Both the position numbers and the translations under genes were made by a program. A stretch of 64,000 nt of DNA from Pseudomonadota bacterium (GTDB lineage: Bacteria > Myxococcota_A > UBA796 > GCA-2862545), in NCBI GenBank assembly GCA_947505245.1, contig CANNIZ010000001.1, forward strand, positions 1 to 64,000, read 5' to 3'. This document shows, piece by piece, positions 1-10,213 of the stretch (position 1 is its first letter; each line of letters begins with the position of its first letter). A model generated the notes under the pieces. It worked only from the letters and a program-made list of their open reading frames with translations. It made no database searches and was not told the origin of the DNA.

Positions 1-668
1 AGCGGCAGCAACGCGTCGAGGATCTGCGGACCGGCAGGCTCGTAGCGGTAGTCGGGCCCGGTCTCCACGGCGCCGGCGCTCGCGTCGATCGACAGCGGGA
101 GCACCTTCGAGAACGTGGGGATCTGGACGAGCGTGTTCTTGAACTGGTTGAAGCCGATCCAGACCTCGTCGACCTCACCCGCGACGAACAGCGCGGTGAG
201 CTCGTTCGCGAGGGCCGTGGCCTCACCCGCGTACTTCACGTTCGTGACCTCGATGCGCACGTCGGACACGGCGACGCCTCGGGCCTTCATGAAGTCGCGC
301 GGCTTTTTGCCGTAGGTGCGGACCGCGACCGTACGATGCTGCTCCTTCTGGACGTCCAGCCAGTCGAGCACGCGCCGGTTGAGCGTGTTGTTGAAGCCCG
401 CGCAAAGGCCGCGGTCGCTCCCGAGCACGATCAGGATGACCTTCTTGACCTCAGGCCGCGCCTTCAACAGCGGGTTCTCGCTGTCTCCGGAGCCCTGGGC
501 CACGCGCTGAAGCGTGGCCGTGAGCCGCTGCTGGTAAGGGCGCGCGCTCGTGGCCGCTTCCGTCGCGCGGCGCAGCTTGGCGGCCGAGACCATCTTCATG
601 GCGCTCGTGATCTGCCGGGTGCTCTTGGTCGCCGCGATGCGCGTGCGAATGTCGCGAAGAGACGCCAT
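1..668 (-). CDS. atpG: ATP synthase gamma subunit, partial (3' end outside window)
   Basis: This is the central rotor stalk of the F1 ATPase. The first 222 residues are visible. They begin MASLRDIRTRIAATKSTRQI, the classic gamma N-terminal helix, followed by ITSAMKMVSAAKLRRA and later LCAGFNNTLNR, matching the conserved gamma 'SDRGLCGGFN' region. The reading frame is open to the window edge, so the C-terminal helix is missing from view. The ATG at 666-668 lies 3 bp after the atpA stop, which fits an operon. The family is normally about 290 residues. Confidence 0.95.
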   Translation of the reverse strand, partial: MASLRDIRTRIAATKSTRQITSAMKMVSAAKLRRATEAATSARPYQQRLTATLQRVAQGSGDSENPLLKARPEVKKVILIVLGSDRGLCAGFNNTLNRRVLDWLDVQKEQHRTVAVRTYGKKPRDFMKARGVAVSDVRIEVTNVKYAGEATALANELTALFVAGEVDEVWIGFNQFKNTLVQIPTFSKVLPLSIDASAGAVETGPDYRYEPAGPQILDALLP

Positions 669-671
669 GGG

Positions 672-2198
<1,527 letters not shown>

Positions 2199-2201
2199 GA
2201 C

Positions 2202-2774
2202 TTAGGCCTCTGCAATCGGAGTACGAAGAAGGTTTTGACGAAGATTTTCGAGGCGCGCACGCACAGAGGCGTCGTACACCTTGCCACCCACGCGCGCGAC
2301 CATGCCGCCGATGAGCGCGGGATTGACGGAGACCTCGAGGATCACCGTCTTGCCGGTGACCTTGTGGAGCGTGGCCCGGACCTCGTCCTCGAGCTCGGAG
2401 GAAAGCGCCTCCGCCGTCTCCACGTGCACGCGAGCGCGTCCAGCCTTGGCGTCCGCCATCTCGCGGAACGCTTCGACAAGCTCGGGAAGCGAGGAGAGGC
2501 GGCCCTTGTCGAGCATGAGGTGCGCGAGGTTGCGCGTGAGGCTCACCGCCTTCGCGCGCTTGAGGACCTCGATCAGGACGTTGCGACGCTCGTCCACCAG
2601 GAACACCGGGTTGGACAGCGCGTGCAACAGCATGCCGTCGTGTGCGAGCGCGAGCTCGGAGAGCCGCTCGAGGTCGCCGAGCAGCTGATCGACTGCGTCG
2701 CGTTCGGCTGCGACTTCAAGGAAGGCGGAGGCGTAGCGCCGCGCGATGGTGCGATCACCCACGGGCGTCTCCAA
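2202..2774 (-). CDS. atpH: ATP synthase delta subunit (OSCP-like)
   Basis: This 190-residue peripheral-stalk subunit joins the b/b' stalk to the alpha subunits. The N-terminal IARRYASAFLEVA matches the delta/OSCP start. The C-terminal VNPALIGGMVARVGGKVYDA matches the conserved 'dpsliGGvvvrvGdkviDgSvr' signature. Its start overlaps the end of atpF by 20 bp, suggesting translational coupling. Confidence 0.95.
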   Translation of the reverse strand: METPVGDRTIARRYASAFLEVAAERDAVDQLLGDLERLSELALAHDGMLLHALSNPVFLVDERRNVLIEVLKRAKAVSLTRNLAHLMLDKGRLSSLPELVEAFREMADAKAGRARVHVETAEALSSELEDEVRATLHKVTGKTVILEVSVNPALIGGMVARVGGKVYDASVRARLENLRQNLLRTPIAEA

Positions 2775-3495
2775 GGGATTCGAGGAACGACTTTGCGAGA
2801 CGGCGCTGATCAGACGGGTGCACCTGCTTGCGCAGCGTCTCTTCGGCGGCCGCGACCGCGAGGTCGACCGCTTCCTTGCGCAGCGCTGTGCGCGCGCGGT
2901 CCAGTTCCTCGCGGATGTTCCGCTGGGCGGTCTCCGCGATGCGGGCGGCCTCTTCCTGGGCGCGCTGAACGAGCTTCTGCTCTTCTTCGACGATCTGGGC
3001 GCGCGCGTCCGACTTCATCTTCGCGATCTCCGCGTCGAGCGCGTCGAGCCGGCGCGACACCTGCTCGGACTTGGCCTGAGCGGCCGCGTGAGCGTCCGAC
3101 GCGTCGGCGATGGCCTTGCGGATGGCGATCTCGCGGTTCCCGAGGGCGTCCTTCAGGGGGCGCCGCGCGAGGAGGCCGACCACGATCACGAACAGGAGGA
3201 GGTTCCCAGCTTGTACGGCGAGGTTTCGGAGCACGTACGCTTCGTTCTCGCTCTTGCCCTCGCCCTCGCTGTCGCGCCAGTTCGGCGTGCCGTTCTTGTT
3301 GTCGTCGGCCGTGAACGAAACCTCGTGCTCCCCGGCTTCGGCTTTGCCCTCTTCGTGGCCGCCTTCGCCGTGGACGGCCTCGACAGCCACACCGGAAACG
3401 GGCTCGTTTGCAACTGCTGGCGGCGCGAGCGCGAGCGCGAGCGCGGCTACGGCACCCGCCACGAACGTAGAAAACTTCCGATTGAACGTCATCAC
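2755..3495 (-). CDS. atpF: ATP synthase F0 subunit b with N-terminal export signal and acidic extension
   Basis: This is the peripheral stalk b subunit. At 246 residues it is much longer than the usual 155-165. Residues 1-29 look like a signal peptide ending PPAVA/NEP. An acidic, His-containing region follows (about residues 30-85). The membrane segment NLLLFVIVVGLLARRPLKDAL is next, then a long coiled-coil helix. The C-terminal half is ordinary subunit b. Extended b subunits with a leader are known in deltaproteobacteria, while the role of the extracytoplasmic segment is unknown to me. The gene overlaps atpH and, by 4 bp, the b' gene. Confidence 0.92.
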   Translation of the reverse strand: MMTFNRKFSTFVAGAVAALALALAPPAVANEPVSGVAVEAVHGEGGHEEGKAEAGEHEVSFTADDNKNGTPNWRDSEGEGKSENEAYVLRNLAVQAGNLLLFVIVVGLLARRPLKDALGNREIAIRKAIADASDAHAAAQAKSEQVSRRLDALDAEIAKMKSDARAQIVEEEQKLVQRAQEEAARIAETAQRNIREELDRARTALRKEAVDLAVAAAEETLRKQVHPSDQRRLAKSFLESLGDARG

Positions 3496-3926
3496 ACCAC
3501 CTGCCGGCCGAGCACGCCCGCCGCGATCTCGCGGGCGAGGTCGTGGGCCATTGGACGAACGTCGAGCGCGGCCTGCGCGCGGGCACGCTCGATCTGAACG
3601 ACCGCGTCGGCGAGCAGCCGATCGGCCTCTGCGCGCGCGTCTCCGACGATGACCGCGTGCTTCTCGGCGACGCGCTTGCGGGCGGCCGAGCGCTCCGCCG
3701 CGATGTCTTCCCGCGCTGAGAGGAGCTTCTTCTCGAGCTCCGTCGTGCGCGCGGCGGCCTCATGCGTCAGGCGCAGGGCTTCGTGTTTTGTGCCGTCGAT
3801 CGCGTGCTCTCGAGCCTCGAGGTACGCGAGCAGCGGCTGCCATAGGATGAACCGCAACGCGAAGAACGTGACCGCGAACGGCACGAACAGCATTACGGCG
3901 AGGGCGGGGATCAGCTCAAGTTGCAT
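3492..3926 (-). CDS. atpF': ATP synthase F0 subunit b'
   Basis: This 144-residue second b-type stalk subunit has one N-terminal membrane helix (MQLELIPALAVMLFVPFAV). It then has the conserved FILWQPLLAYLEAREHAIDG and a long charged coiled coil. I chose the ATG at 3924-3926 because the helix begins immediately after it. An upstream in-frame ATG at 3966-3968 would add 14 residues and has a weak AGGA ahead of it, so it cannot be excluded. Separate b and b' genes suggest a heterodimeric stalk. It is the first gene of the visible atp operon and is divergent from the DsbA-family gene. Confidence 0.9.
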   Translation of the reverse strand: MQLELIPALAVMLFVPFAVTFFALRFILWQPLLAYLEAREHAIDGTKHEALRLTHEAAARTTELEKKLLSAREDIAAERSAARKRVAEKHAVIVGDARAEADRLLADAVVQIERARAQAALDVRPMAHDLAREIAAGVLGRQVV

Positions 3927-4048
3927 CGACGGAAGCACCGGGAAAGGGCACGCCGTTAACCCGGCCATGGGTCCTGTAAACGAAGGTGCAGCCGATCGCG
4001 GCGGTCACCGCGCAGGCAAGTTACGGAAGCTTGCGCTCCGGAGGCAAA

Positions 4049-4693
4049 ATGCAGGTCGACGTGTGGTCCGATGTGGTCTGTCCATGGTGCTACATCGGCA
4101 AGAGACGGCTGGAAGCAGCCCTCGCCGACTTTCCGAACCGCGACCAGGTGGCGGTCGTGTTCCACGCGTTCGAGCTCGACCCGCAGGCCCCCAAGGTGTC
4201 GACGATGACCCTCGAACAGCTTCTCGCCAAGAAGTATGGCATGTCCGCCGAGAAGGTCGAGCAGGTCCAGGCGCAGGTCACCCGCACAGCCGCGGCGGAT
4301 GGCCTCGACTTCCACCTCGACCGGGCCCGCCCGGCGAACACGTTCGACGCTCACCGCCTGATCGCCCTCGCGAAGTCGCTCGGCAAGCAGGCCGCGGTGA
4401 AAGAGGCGTTCATGAATGGGTATTTCGTCAATGGCCAGCGCGTCGGCGACGGTCCGACCCTGCGCGCGCTCGCGATCGAGGCGGGCCTCCCCGCCGACGC
4501 CACCGATCGCGTGCTCGCCGACCCGACGCTCCATGCCGACGAGGTTCGCCGCGACGAGGCCGAGGCCCGGAAGAACAACATCCGGGGCGTGCCGTTCTTC
4601 GTGATCGACGGCAAGTACGGCATCTCGGGGGCCCAGCCCGCAGACGTCCTCAAGGGCGCGCTCGCGAAGGCCTGGGCCGAGCGGTCCGCCTAG
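4049..4693 (+). CDS. DsbA family (FrnE-like) dithiol oxidoreductase
   Basis: This 214-residue thioredoxin-fold protein has an active-site CPWC at residues 11-14 inside VWSDVVCPWCYIGKRR. The helical insertion typical of FrnE/2-hydroxychromene-2-carboxylate isomerase relatives follows, and the C-terminal NNIRGVPFFVIDGKYGISGA contains the cis-Pro loop (GVPFF). There is no signal peptide, so it is probably cytoplasmic. The start is set by a GGAGG at 4040-4044, 4 bp ahead of the ATG. An upstream in-frame ATG at 3986 lacks this. The physiological substrate is unknown; polyketide-isomerase and stress-protection roles are both known in the family. Confidence 0.9.
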   Translation: MQVDVWSDVVCPWCYIGKRRLEAALADFPNRDQVAVVFHAFELDPQAPKVSTMTLEQLLAKKYGMSAEKVEQVQAQVTRTAAADGLDFHLDRARPANTFDAHRLIALAKSLGKQAAVKEAFMNGYFVNGQRVGDGPTLRALAIEAGLPADATDRVLADPTLHADEVRRDEAEARKNNIRGVPFFVIDGKYGISGAQPADVLKGALAKAWAERSA

Positions 4694-4697
4694 CCGA

Positions 4698-5648
4698 CTA
4701 CAGCGCCTCGTAGGTCGTGTATTTGAGCTTCAGCTCGCCGATGGCCACGTTCGGGTCCTTGGCGCCCGGGTAGCTGTCCACGAGCTTGACGTGGATGGTG
4801 CCCCAGGCCGACCCGGAGTACCCGACGACCGACGGCAGCTCGACCCAGTACGGCACCGGCTTCTCGCCGGCCTTCGGCTCGGGGAGCGTGTAGGAGACGG
4901 TGAGGTCGCTCACCGTGACCTCGACCGTCTTCGGGCGCGCGCTGCCAGCGGGCCCTGGCACGATGCCGAGCGAGGAGACACCGTACCCTTCGGGGCGGAT
5001 GTCGAATTCGAGGCCGTCTCCGGTGCCCGACCAGAAGGTGGCCGGGTTGTTGTCCACCATAAGGGCTGGCGCGTGGCCAGCCACCGACGGCGGCTCCGTC
5101 TTGAACGGGATCGCCGTGTTGGGGACGTCCAGCTCCTTGAGGCCGACGATGAGCTCGGAGACCGCCAGATTCGGGTAGTCCTCCCCCGGGTAGACCTCGG
5201 TGACTGTGACACGGACCTTGGCGCCCGTGATCTCACCGCCCAGCTTCGTGTTGGGCAGTTCGACCCACTGCGGGGCCATGGTGTCCTCGAACGATATCGT
5301 GGCTTCGGCGACCTTGACGTCCTCCGCTTTCGCGTCGCCGAACATCTCCACCTTTACCGTCTTGATGCGGGCGTAGTCCTTGAAGGTCGCCTCGTCTTTC
5401 GCCCAGCCGATCACGAGGCCGAGCCTGTCGACTTCGGAGCGGGGCACGTCCACTTCGAACCACTCGCCGACGTTTTCGGATTCGGGGTCCACCATCCAGC
5501 AGGTCTCGAGATTGCCGTCGAGCGCCGACGCGATGTTCCAGAAGTTCGCGCCGAGGCGCGTCTCCTTCTTGAACGACGACGCGCGAAAGCCCGAGGCCGA
5601 CGCGACGACCGGGAGGAGGACGAGCGAGACGATGGCCAGGCGACGCAT
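4698..5648 (-). CDS. exported protein with two tandem discoidin-like domains
   Basis: This 316-residue protein has a signal peptide (MRRLAIVSLVLLPVVASASG). Two copies of one domain follow. Each has a ligand-loop-like motif (SALDGNLETCWM, then LMVDNNPATFWSG) and ends in a similar block (VYPGEDYPNLAVSELIVGLK, then SYPGAKDPNVAIGELKLKY). These motifs resemble galactose-binding/discoidin folds, such as the domain described next to bacterial NADase-type modules. It probably binds glycan or another envelope ligand. The ATG at 5646-5648 is preceded by GGAGAG. It converges on the DsbA-family gene with a 4-bp gap. Confidence 0.75.
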   Translation of the reverse strand: MRRLAIVSLVLLPVVASASGFRASSFKKETRLGANFWNIASALDGNLETCWMVDPESENVGEWFEVDVPRSEVDRLGLVIGWAKDEATFKDYARIKTVKVEMFGDAKAEDVKVAEATISFEDTMAPQWVELPNTKLGGEITGAKVRVTVTEVYPGEDYPNLAVSELIVGLKELDVPNTAIPFKTEPPSVAGHAPALMVDNNPATFWSGTGDGLEFDIRPEGYGVSSLGIVPGPAGSARPKTVEVTVSDLTVSYTLPEPKAGEKPVPYWVELPSVVGYSGSAWGTIHVKLVDSYPGAKDPNVAIGELKLKYTTYEAL

Positions 5649-5729
5649 GGGGCTCTCCAAGAAGGCCGGTCCGACGTAGCACGGTCGGCCCGATGGCACA
5701 CAACCCCTGACCGGAACCTGACCGTCCCG

Positions 5730-6599
5730 CTACTCGACGATGCAGACCTCTTTCTTCTCGACGATGCCCTTCAGGATGGCGATGTTCGCCGTGGCGACCG
5801 CGGGCATCCACGACGCCTGGAAGTCGTCGCGCTTGACGTACCAGGTCTCCTTGCCGAACTGGTCCGCCCACTGCGCCTTCTGGAACGGGTAGCCGTAGAA
5901 CGCGAACATCTTGTTCCGCAGCTGATCGAAGTGCGAGCAAAACGGCACGTCGTTCACGGGCCAGTCGAGGTTGCACCGCGGATCGTCCGACCCGAGCGTG
6001 TTCGCCGTGCAGCACACCTCGGAGAACCCGCCGGTCGAAAGCTTCGCGTAGGGGTGCTGCAGCAGCAGCAGCGCGTCGTCCTCACAGATCTCCTTCTGCG
6101 ATTTGTTGCCGAGCGGGTCGGGCGTGGTGCCCACCGACCCGATCAGCGTGGAGCCGGGCATCATCTGTTGGGCGATCGACGCCCAGTCCGCGGTGACGGG
6201 CCCCGTACAGGCCACCGTGCGCAGCAGCGTGCCACCCTTGGTGACGTTCACGCCGGCGGCGTTGGCGACCTCCCCCGAGCCGACGCTCTGGAACACCTCG
6301 AAGGTGGCCCCGTCGACGGTGAACGAGAAGGTCGTGGACTCGCCGCTCACGATCGGCGTGGTGGCGAGGCGGAACGGCGTGAAGCCGACCGCGGTGTCCG
6401 TCGGGTAGGTGAACTCGGGCTTGCCGAGCGGGCCAAACCGGTACTTGACCCAGATCGAGCTGGGAGCGGCGGGGCCGGCGCACACCGACACCCACTTTCC
6501 ACCTGCGGTCTCGCAGCTGAACACCACGGGCTCGTCCGGGTAGCAGCCTTCGGCCGCGGTGGCCGACGGGACGAGTGACAACAACGCGAGCAACGACAT
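5730..6599 (-). CDS. exported YARHG-domain protein
   Basis: This 289-residue protein has a short signal peptide (MSLLALLSLVPSATAAEG) and a Cys-containing N-terminal beta-rich region. The C-terminal segment of about 70 residues contains KMFAFYGYPFQKAQWADQFG and ETWYV, resembling the YARHG extracellular domain (aromatic-Ala-Arg-His-Gly type; here YGYPF). At least six cysteines suggest disulfides. GGAGGA precedes the ATG. It lies in the same direction as the discoidin-like gene downstream (81-bp gap). The function is unknown, and the YARHG assignment is by motif only. Confidence 0.65.
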   Translation of the reverse strand: MSLLALLSLVPSATAAEGCYPDEPVVFSCETAGGKWVSVCAGPAAPSSIWVKYRFGPLGKPEFTYPTDTAVGFTPFRLATTPIVSGESTTFSFTVDGATFEVFQSVGSGEVANAAGVNVTKGGTLLRTVACTGPVTADWASIAQQMMPGSTLIGSVGTTPDPLGNKSQKEICEDDALLLLQHPYAKLSTGGFSEVCCTANTLGSDDPRCNLDWPVNDVPFCSHFDQLRNKMFAFYGYPFQKAQWADQFGKETWYVKRDDFQASWMPAVATANIAILKGIVEKKEVCIVE

Positions 6600-6682
6600 G
6601 TATCCTCCAGACGGCCGGTACTATTCGATGCAGCGCGTCGGTCCACCTCGCGGCAGCGCCCTTGAACGCGTTACCCAACCTC

Positions 6683-7405
6683 ATGACCCTCCCAGATTTT
6701 GCGGACCTTGGCGGACAGCAGAAGCAGCGCGTGGTGGACGCGGTCTTCGACAAGGTCTCGCGGCGGTACGACGTCGGGAACGAGCTGATCTCGTTCGGAT
6801 TGCACCGGGTGTGGCGGAGCCACCTGATCGAGTCCGTCGGGTTTCGGCCCGAACACGACGTGCTCGACATCGCGTGCGGCACGGGCGACGTCACGTTCGC
6901 GGCGGCCCCGCGCGTGAGGTCCGTGATCGGGACGGACAACAACCCGCACATGCTGCGACTCGCTGAGCAGAAGCGGCCCGCAGGCATGCGAAACGTCTCG
7001 TTCGTCGAGGCCGACGCGGCGTCGCTGCCGTTCCCCGAGGCAAAATTCGACCGCGTCACGATCTGCTACGCGACGCGCGGACTCCCGGCCCTCGATCGCG
7101 TCATGGCGGAGTGCTTTCGCGTGCTGAAGCCCGGCGGTGAGCTGTGGATCCTCGACTTCGCGCGGCCCCCCTGGCCGGCCGTGGACGTCGCCTGGCGCGG
7201 CACGCTCTACACGTGGGGGGCCGTCGTCGGCACGATCCTGCACGGCGACCCGCGCACGTACATGTACATCCCCGCGTCGCTGGCCCACTACCAGGGCCAA
7301 CGCGTGCTCGACGTCACGCTGCGCGCGGTCGGCTTCGCTCCGACCGAGGTGTTCGAGACGACGCTCGCGCTCATGGCCTACAACCGGGCCGTAAAGCCCG
7401 GTTGA
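6683..7405 (+). CDS. UbiE/MenG-type quinone C-methyltransferase
   Basis: This 240-residue class I SAM-dependent methyltransferase has motif I VLDIACGTGDVTF at about residues 60-72. It also has VFDKVSRRYDVGNELISFGLHRVWRS, the UbiE N-terminal signature, and FDRVTICYATRGLPALDRVM, corresponding to the family 'ltiafGlRNv' block. It probably methylates demethylmenaquinone, the usual quinone of myxobacteria, which is an inference. The ATG at 6683 is the best fit to the family start. Upstream in-frame codons would add unrelated sequence. It is divergent from the YARHG gene. Confidence 0.88.
   Translation: MTLPDFADLGGQQKQRVVDAVFDKVSRRYDVGNELISFGLHRVWRSHLIESVGFRPEHDVLDIACGTGDVTFAAAPRVRSVIGTDNNPHMLRLAEQKRPAGMRNVSFVEADAASLPFPEAKFDRVTICYATRGLPALDRVMAECFRVLKPGGELWILDFARPPWPAVDVAWRGTLYTWGAVVGTILHGDPRTYMYIPASLAHYQGQRVLDVTLRAVGFAPTEVFETTLALMAYNRAVKPG
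7381..7404 (+). terminator. strong stem-loop overlapping the methyltransferase stop codon
   Basis: CAACCGGGC (7381-7389) and GCCCGGTTG (7396-7404) form a perfect 9-bp stem with a 6-nt loop, and the stop TGA lies at its 3' edge. No U-tract follows, so this could be a processing or stability hairpin rather than a true intrinsic terminator. Confidence 0.4.
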
Positions 7406-7687
7406 AACGAGGGGTGCCCGGTACCCATCGGAGCCAGCCCGTCTGAAGTTCGCGATTTGCGAAGCCAGCCCAGTCGAGTTTCGTTTGTCGCCGCTTCGGC
7501 TGACGCGTCACGGCCACGATTGGCGTTCGCTCGTTGCCGCACCCGAGCTTGGAGGCCCGCGACGGGCCCCTTGCGAAGATCGATGGGGCTGGCTCGAGCG
7601 AACGCGAAATTCGAAGGTACTGGCTCGCCAAAAAAATGGTGGCGATGCCGAGCGCCGCACGACTACGGTCGCGGCGGGGGTGTTCTC
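7406..7687. other. non-coding interval with short repeated and inverted motif
   Basis: I see no convincing gene in this 282-bp stretch. The block GCCAGCCC occurs at 7433-7440 and again near 7464-7471, each followed by a similar TCG-rich tail. The inverse complement GGGCTGGCTC lies at 7586-7595. A run of seven A residues lies near 7620. It could be the leader of the SLBB gene or a small structured RNA; neither is established. Confidence 0.3.
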
Positions 7688-8140
7688 ATGGTCATCGCTA
7701 CCCTGTTCTCGCTCGCGGCCCACGCCGCCGCGCCTGCCGAGGTCAACGTCGGCGACCTCGTGATCGTCGATGGTGGCGGTGGCAGCATCGTCCTGCGCGT
7801 GGTCGACCTCCAGGAATCGACGCCTGCCCAGGCCGGCGCCCTGGTCGCAGGCCTGGGGGACGACGTCACCGTTCGCGCCCCGTCCGACGGGTCACCCGCC
7901 GTCTACGTTGCCGGCGAAGTCGAACGTCCAGGCGCCGTCACGCTCGGCGATGGACTCACGCTGACCCAGGCCATCACGAACGCCGGCGGTTGGACGGCCT
8001 CAGCGCAGCTGCATTCGGTGGTGGTGCTGCGGGGCGACGAGGCCCTGCGCGTCGACCTGCGCGCGATCCTGCGTGGCAAGGAAGCCGATGTCGCGCTGCA
8101 GCCCGGAGACCGGCTGGTCGTGAACGAAGCGATCTGGTAG
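7688..8140 (+). CDS. exported SLBB-domain protein
   Basis: This 150-residue protein has a signal peptide (MVIATLFSLAAHAAA). Its C-terminal half is a single SLBB-type beta-grasp domain: VYVAGEVERPGAVTLGDGLT, LTQAITNAGGW, and a final LQPGDRLVVNE. SLBB domains occur in polysaccharide-export (Wza-like) and competence proteins. Here there is no poly-export domain and no neighbouring exopolysaccharide gene, so it may be a stand-alone periplasmic ligand-binding module. The ATG at 7688 is chosen because the signal peptide starts there. It converges on the TonB receptor gene 6 bp away. Confidence 0.75.
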   Translation: MVIATLFSLAAHAAAPAEVNVGDLVIVDGGGGSIVLRVVDLQESTPAQAGALVAGLGDDVTVRAPSDGSPAVYVAGEVERPGAVTLGDGLTLTQAITNAGGWTASAQLHSVVVLRGDEALRVDLRAILRGKEADVALQPGDRLVVNEAIW

Positions 8141-8146
8141 AGCGCC

Positions 8147-10213
8147 TCAGAACTTCGTCGTGACGTTGACGAGCGCGCTGCGCGGCGCGTGCGGGTAGTA
8201 GTACGACGTCCCGCCGAGCGCATCGGCCGAGCCGCCCTCGGGGATGAAGCGCCACGAGTAGCCCGACGGGTACGCGGTCGCGTTCGTGAGGTTCTCGACG
8301 TGCAGCGACACGGTCGTGAGGCCGGCCGCGTGCCGAACCTCCCACGCGAGGTCCGCGTCGACGAGCGCGAACGCCGGGCAGATGAACGCGTCATCACCGG
8401 TGTTGTCGAGGTACTGGCGCGACACCCCGCGCAGGCCGACGCTGGCCGTGAGCGGCTCGACGGGCTCGAAGGTGGCGCGCACCTGGCCCATCCCCCACGG
8501 GGCGAGCATCACGGGGACGTTGTCGTAGGACTTCGAGCCCATCCCCTGCCAGTAATCGTAGCTGTCGATCACGTCGTATTCTTGCGTCCACGACGCGAGT
8601 CCGTTCATCGCGAGGCTGCCCGTCGCCTGGAGCGAGAGCCCGTCGATCGGCCGCACGGTGACGTCCGCCTCCACGCCGCGACGCCAGCTCCGGTCGACGT
8701 TGCGTCGGCGGTAAACGCCCGTGGGAAGCAACTCGCCGGTGAGTGCGACCTCGTCGAACAGCTCCATATCGTAGACATCCACGGCCCACGTGAGCTTCTC
8801 CGAACGCCCGTCCACGCCGAGCTCCGCGTCGACGACATGCTCGGGAGACACGTCGGTGAGCAGAGCCGCGTCATAGTCATCGCCACCGAACAGGTCGCTG
8901 CGCGTCGGCTCGCGCCCGCTCATGCCGAGGCTCGCGTACGCGCCGACCGCGTCCGACGGCGCGTAGCGAACGCCGAGCTTGGGGTTCACGAACCCCCACA
9001 CGCGCGGTGCGAACTCCTGGGAGCCCTTGTACGACAGCGAGGCGCGGCGCGCCTGCACGTCCGCGTAGGGGTGCCAACGGCCGTAGTCGCCGGCGGCTTT
9101 GACGAACGCGGACAGCTCCGTCTTGGTGCCTGTGTTCTTGTAGTCGCGCGCGCCGTCGGTGAACCGCCGATGCACGCGCTGGAACGCGTTCACGTGCACG
9201 CCGGGCGTGAGCGTCCAGCGCGGCGTGCGGGCGACGTAGCTGCCGAACGCGCCGACCAGGCCGCCGTTCAGGTCGTACTCCTGCATCGGCGACGCGGGAT
9301 CCCAGTACGACTCGTTGACCGTGTACCAGCCGCGGCCGCCGTTCCAGTACACCGAGCCGCTGAATTCGTCGTCCTCGCCGACGTCGTGCGAGTACTGCAC
9401 CTGCGCGACGTCCTGACCGAATTCGTCGCGCGCGTCGGGACCGAGCGGGTTCGCGGTCGGGGCGTTGGCGAGCACGTAGTCTTCGGTGGCGTAGAACGAG
9501 AGGTGCTGGTGTTCGCGTCCGGCGAGCCCGGTGAACCGCAGCGTCGAGTCATCTCCGAAGCGTGCGACGGACAGGAACGTCGACGCCTGCTCCACGTCAG
9601 AGTGGTCGCGAAAGCCGTCCGTCCGCGCGCCCGACGCGCGGAACGCCGCCCGCCAGCGGCCCATCGCGCCCGTCTGCGCGGCGACCGAAGCGCGAGCGGT
9701 GCCGAACGACCCGAAGCCGAAATTCAGCTCGCCGCCCGGCTGCTCGTCGAGCCCGATCGACTCGAAGTGAATCGCACCCGCGAACGAAGGTGTCCCCCCG
9801 GCCGCGGTCCCGACGCCGCGCTGGACCTGCACGCTCTCGACCGAAGAGCTGAAGTCCACGAGGTTGGAGAGGAAGACGCCCATGTCCTCCATGTCCGCGA
9901 GCGGCACGCCGTTGAGCGTGATGTCGAGGCGCGTCTGCTGGATGCCGCGCAGCGACAGGTAGCTGTACCCGGCGCCGAGCCCGGTATCGCCCCACGCCAT
10001 CACGCCGGGCGTGTTCTGCAGCACGTAGGCGACCTCCTGCCCGTGGTACAGCGCGTCGAGGTCGTCGCGCGACAGCTCGGTTTTGGTGACCGGCGCCGTC
10101 GTATCGGCGCGAACGCCGGTCACAACGATCAGTTCGGGGGAGCGATCGTCGTCCGCGGGCTCCGCGTCGTCCGCGCGCGCAACGAGGGAAAAAATGACAG
10201 CCGTCGTCCACAT
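8147..10213 (-). CDS. TonB-dependent outer-membrane receptor, predicted thiamine/thiamine-precursor transporter
   Basis: This is a 688-residue TonB-dependent receptor. It has a short signal peptide (MWTTAVIFSLVARA/DD) and a TonB-box-like ELIVVTGVRA. The plug domain contains YVLQNTPGVMAWGDTG, YSYLSLRGIQQTRLDITLNG and VESVQVQRGVGT. A beta-barrel follows and ends in a terminal phenylalanine (LVNVTTKF). The true ATG (10211-10213) lies directly after a TPP riboswitch; an upstream in-frame start at 10279 would read through the aptamer. Riboswitch control makes thiamine or a breakdown product the likely ligand, which is inference from regulation. No other thiamine gene is in the window. Confidence 0.92.
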   Translation of the reverse strand: MWTTAVIFSLVARADDAEPADDDRSPELIVVTGVRADTTAPVTKTELSRDDLDALYHGQEVAYVLQNTPGVMAWGDTGLGAGYSYLSLRGIQQTRLDITLNGVPLADMEDMGVFLSNLVDFSSSVESVQVQRGVGTAAGGTPSFAGAIHFESIGLDEQPGGELNFGFGSFGTARASVAAQTGAMGRWRAAFRASGARTDGFRDHSDVEQASTFLSVARFGDDSTLRFTGLAGREHQHLSFYATEDYVLANAPTANPLGPDARDEFGQDVAQVQYSHDVGEDDEFSGSVYWNGGRGWYTVNESYWDPASPMQEYDLNGGLVGAFGSYVARTPRWTLTPGVHVNAFQRVHRRFTDGARDYKNTGTKTELSAFVKAAGDYGRWHPYADVQARRASLSYKGSQEFAPRVWGFVNPKLGVRYAPSDAVGAYASLGMSGREPTRSDLFGGDDYDAALLTDVSPEHVVDAELGVDGRSEKLTWAVDVYDMELFDEVALTGELLPTGVYRRRNVDRSWRRGVEADVTVRPIDGLSLQATGSLAMNGLASWTQEYDVIDSYDYWQGMGSKSYDNVPVMLAPWGMGQVRATFEPVEPLTASVGLRGVSRQYLDNTGDDAFICPAFALVDADLAWEVRHAAGLTTVSLHVENLTNATAYPSGYSWRFIPEGGSADALGGTSYYYPHAPRSALVNVTTKF

